The notes under the pieces are model-generated. The model had not been told where the DNA came from and made no database searches. It saw only the letters and a program-made list of their open reading frames with translations. Positions 63,982 through 64,000 of a stretch of DNA of 64,000 nucleotides are shown one piece after another. The translations under genes and the position numbers were made by a program. Position 1 is the first letter of the stretch. Every line of letters begins with the position of its first letter. The stretch comes from an uncultured Bartonella sp. (GTDB lineage: Bacteria > Pseudomonadota > Alphaproteobacteria > Rhizobiales > Rhizobiaceae): the NCBI RefSeq assembly GCF_946479275.1, contig NZ_CAMLFE010000003.1, positions 186,001 to 250,000 of the forward strand, in the 5' to 3' direction.

Positions 63982-64000
63982 CAATTTTGCCAACGTAATC

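Overview
The window reads as chromosomal DNA of an alphaproteobacterium of the order Hyphomicrobiales (Rhizobiales), most likely a Bartonellaceae-type genome with reduced G+C. The evidence is a CcrM-type GANTC methylase, a MucR/Ros regulator, a FeuP/FeuQ two-component pair with a FeuN-like small protein, and the rhizobial gene orders ccmI-ccmE-ccmF-ccmH-degP-regulator-kinase, dciA-dsbA-smc, and ctaD-ctaB-coxF followed by ispH-thrB-rnhA. I saw no phage, transposase, integrase or CRISPR array. Almost all of the window is ordinary, densely packed core chromosome. The species is inference.

Layout: 1-12.5 kb is an envelope and cytochrome c maturation block on the minus strand: feuN-feuP-feuQ, a surface lipoprotein, ccmI-E-F-H, degP and a second two-component pair. 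One FMN-dependent monooxygenase gene is set into it on the opposite strand. 12.5-20.8 kb holds a class A penicillin-binding protein, a DUF1214/DUF1254 pair, DUF1491, a peptidoglycan-binding membrane protein, a histidine kinase, a DUF5330-like protein, sufE and mucR. 21-31.5 kb holds msrB, oligopeptidase B, a tandem pair of small secreted cysteine-patterned proteins, sodB, an L,D-transpeptidase, a HerA-like ATPase, a stand-alone methylmalonyl-CoA mutase small-subunit homologue, corA and a miniature flagellar-rod-like protein. A tRNA-Gln(UUG) lies at 31.7 kb.

32-41 kb carries a metallo-beta-lactamase-fold hydrolase, DUF1499, a polysaccharide deacetylase, ppdK and smc. 41-48 kb carries dsbA and dciA, then an accessory block (UDP-glucuronate epimerase, family 25 glycosyltransferase, kgtP-like permease) between dciA and mutY, then ccrM. 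48-58 kb holds a HAD phosphatase, a lipoprotein, thrC, an M16 peptidase, an acetyltransferase, a large PAS-GGDEF-EAL protein, a UPF0301 protein and a DsbD-alpha-like secreted protein. 58-64 kb is rnhA, thrB, ispH, coxF, ctaB and a cytochrome c oxidase subunit I homologue, all on the minus strand.

The most unusual observation is that last gene. It is a long, uninterrupted CtaD homologue that keeps the three heme-ligand histidines. It has lost two of the three CuB histidines (Asn-Asp instead of His-His), the cross-linked active-site Tyr (Phe), the K-channel Lys (Ile) and the D-channel entry Asp (Asn). The genes normally found between coxF and ispH in relatives (ctaG, subunit III, SURF1) are absent. 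This looks like a retained but non-canonical oxidase-like heme protein in the ancestral cox locus. Other points worth a look are the tandem small cysteine proteins, the 77-residue rod-like protein, the EAL protein with a changed DDFGTG motif, and polysaccharide genes translationally coupled to dciA.
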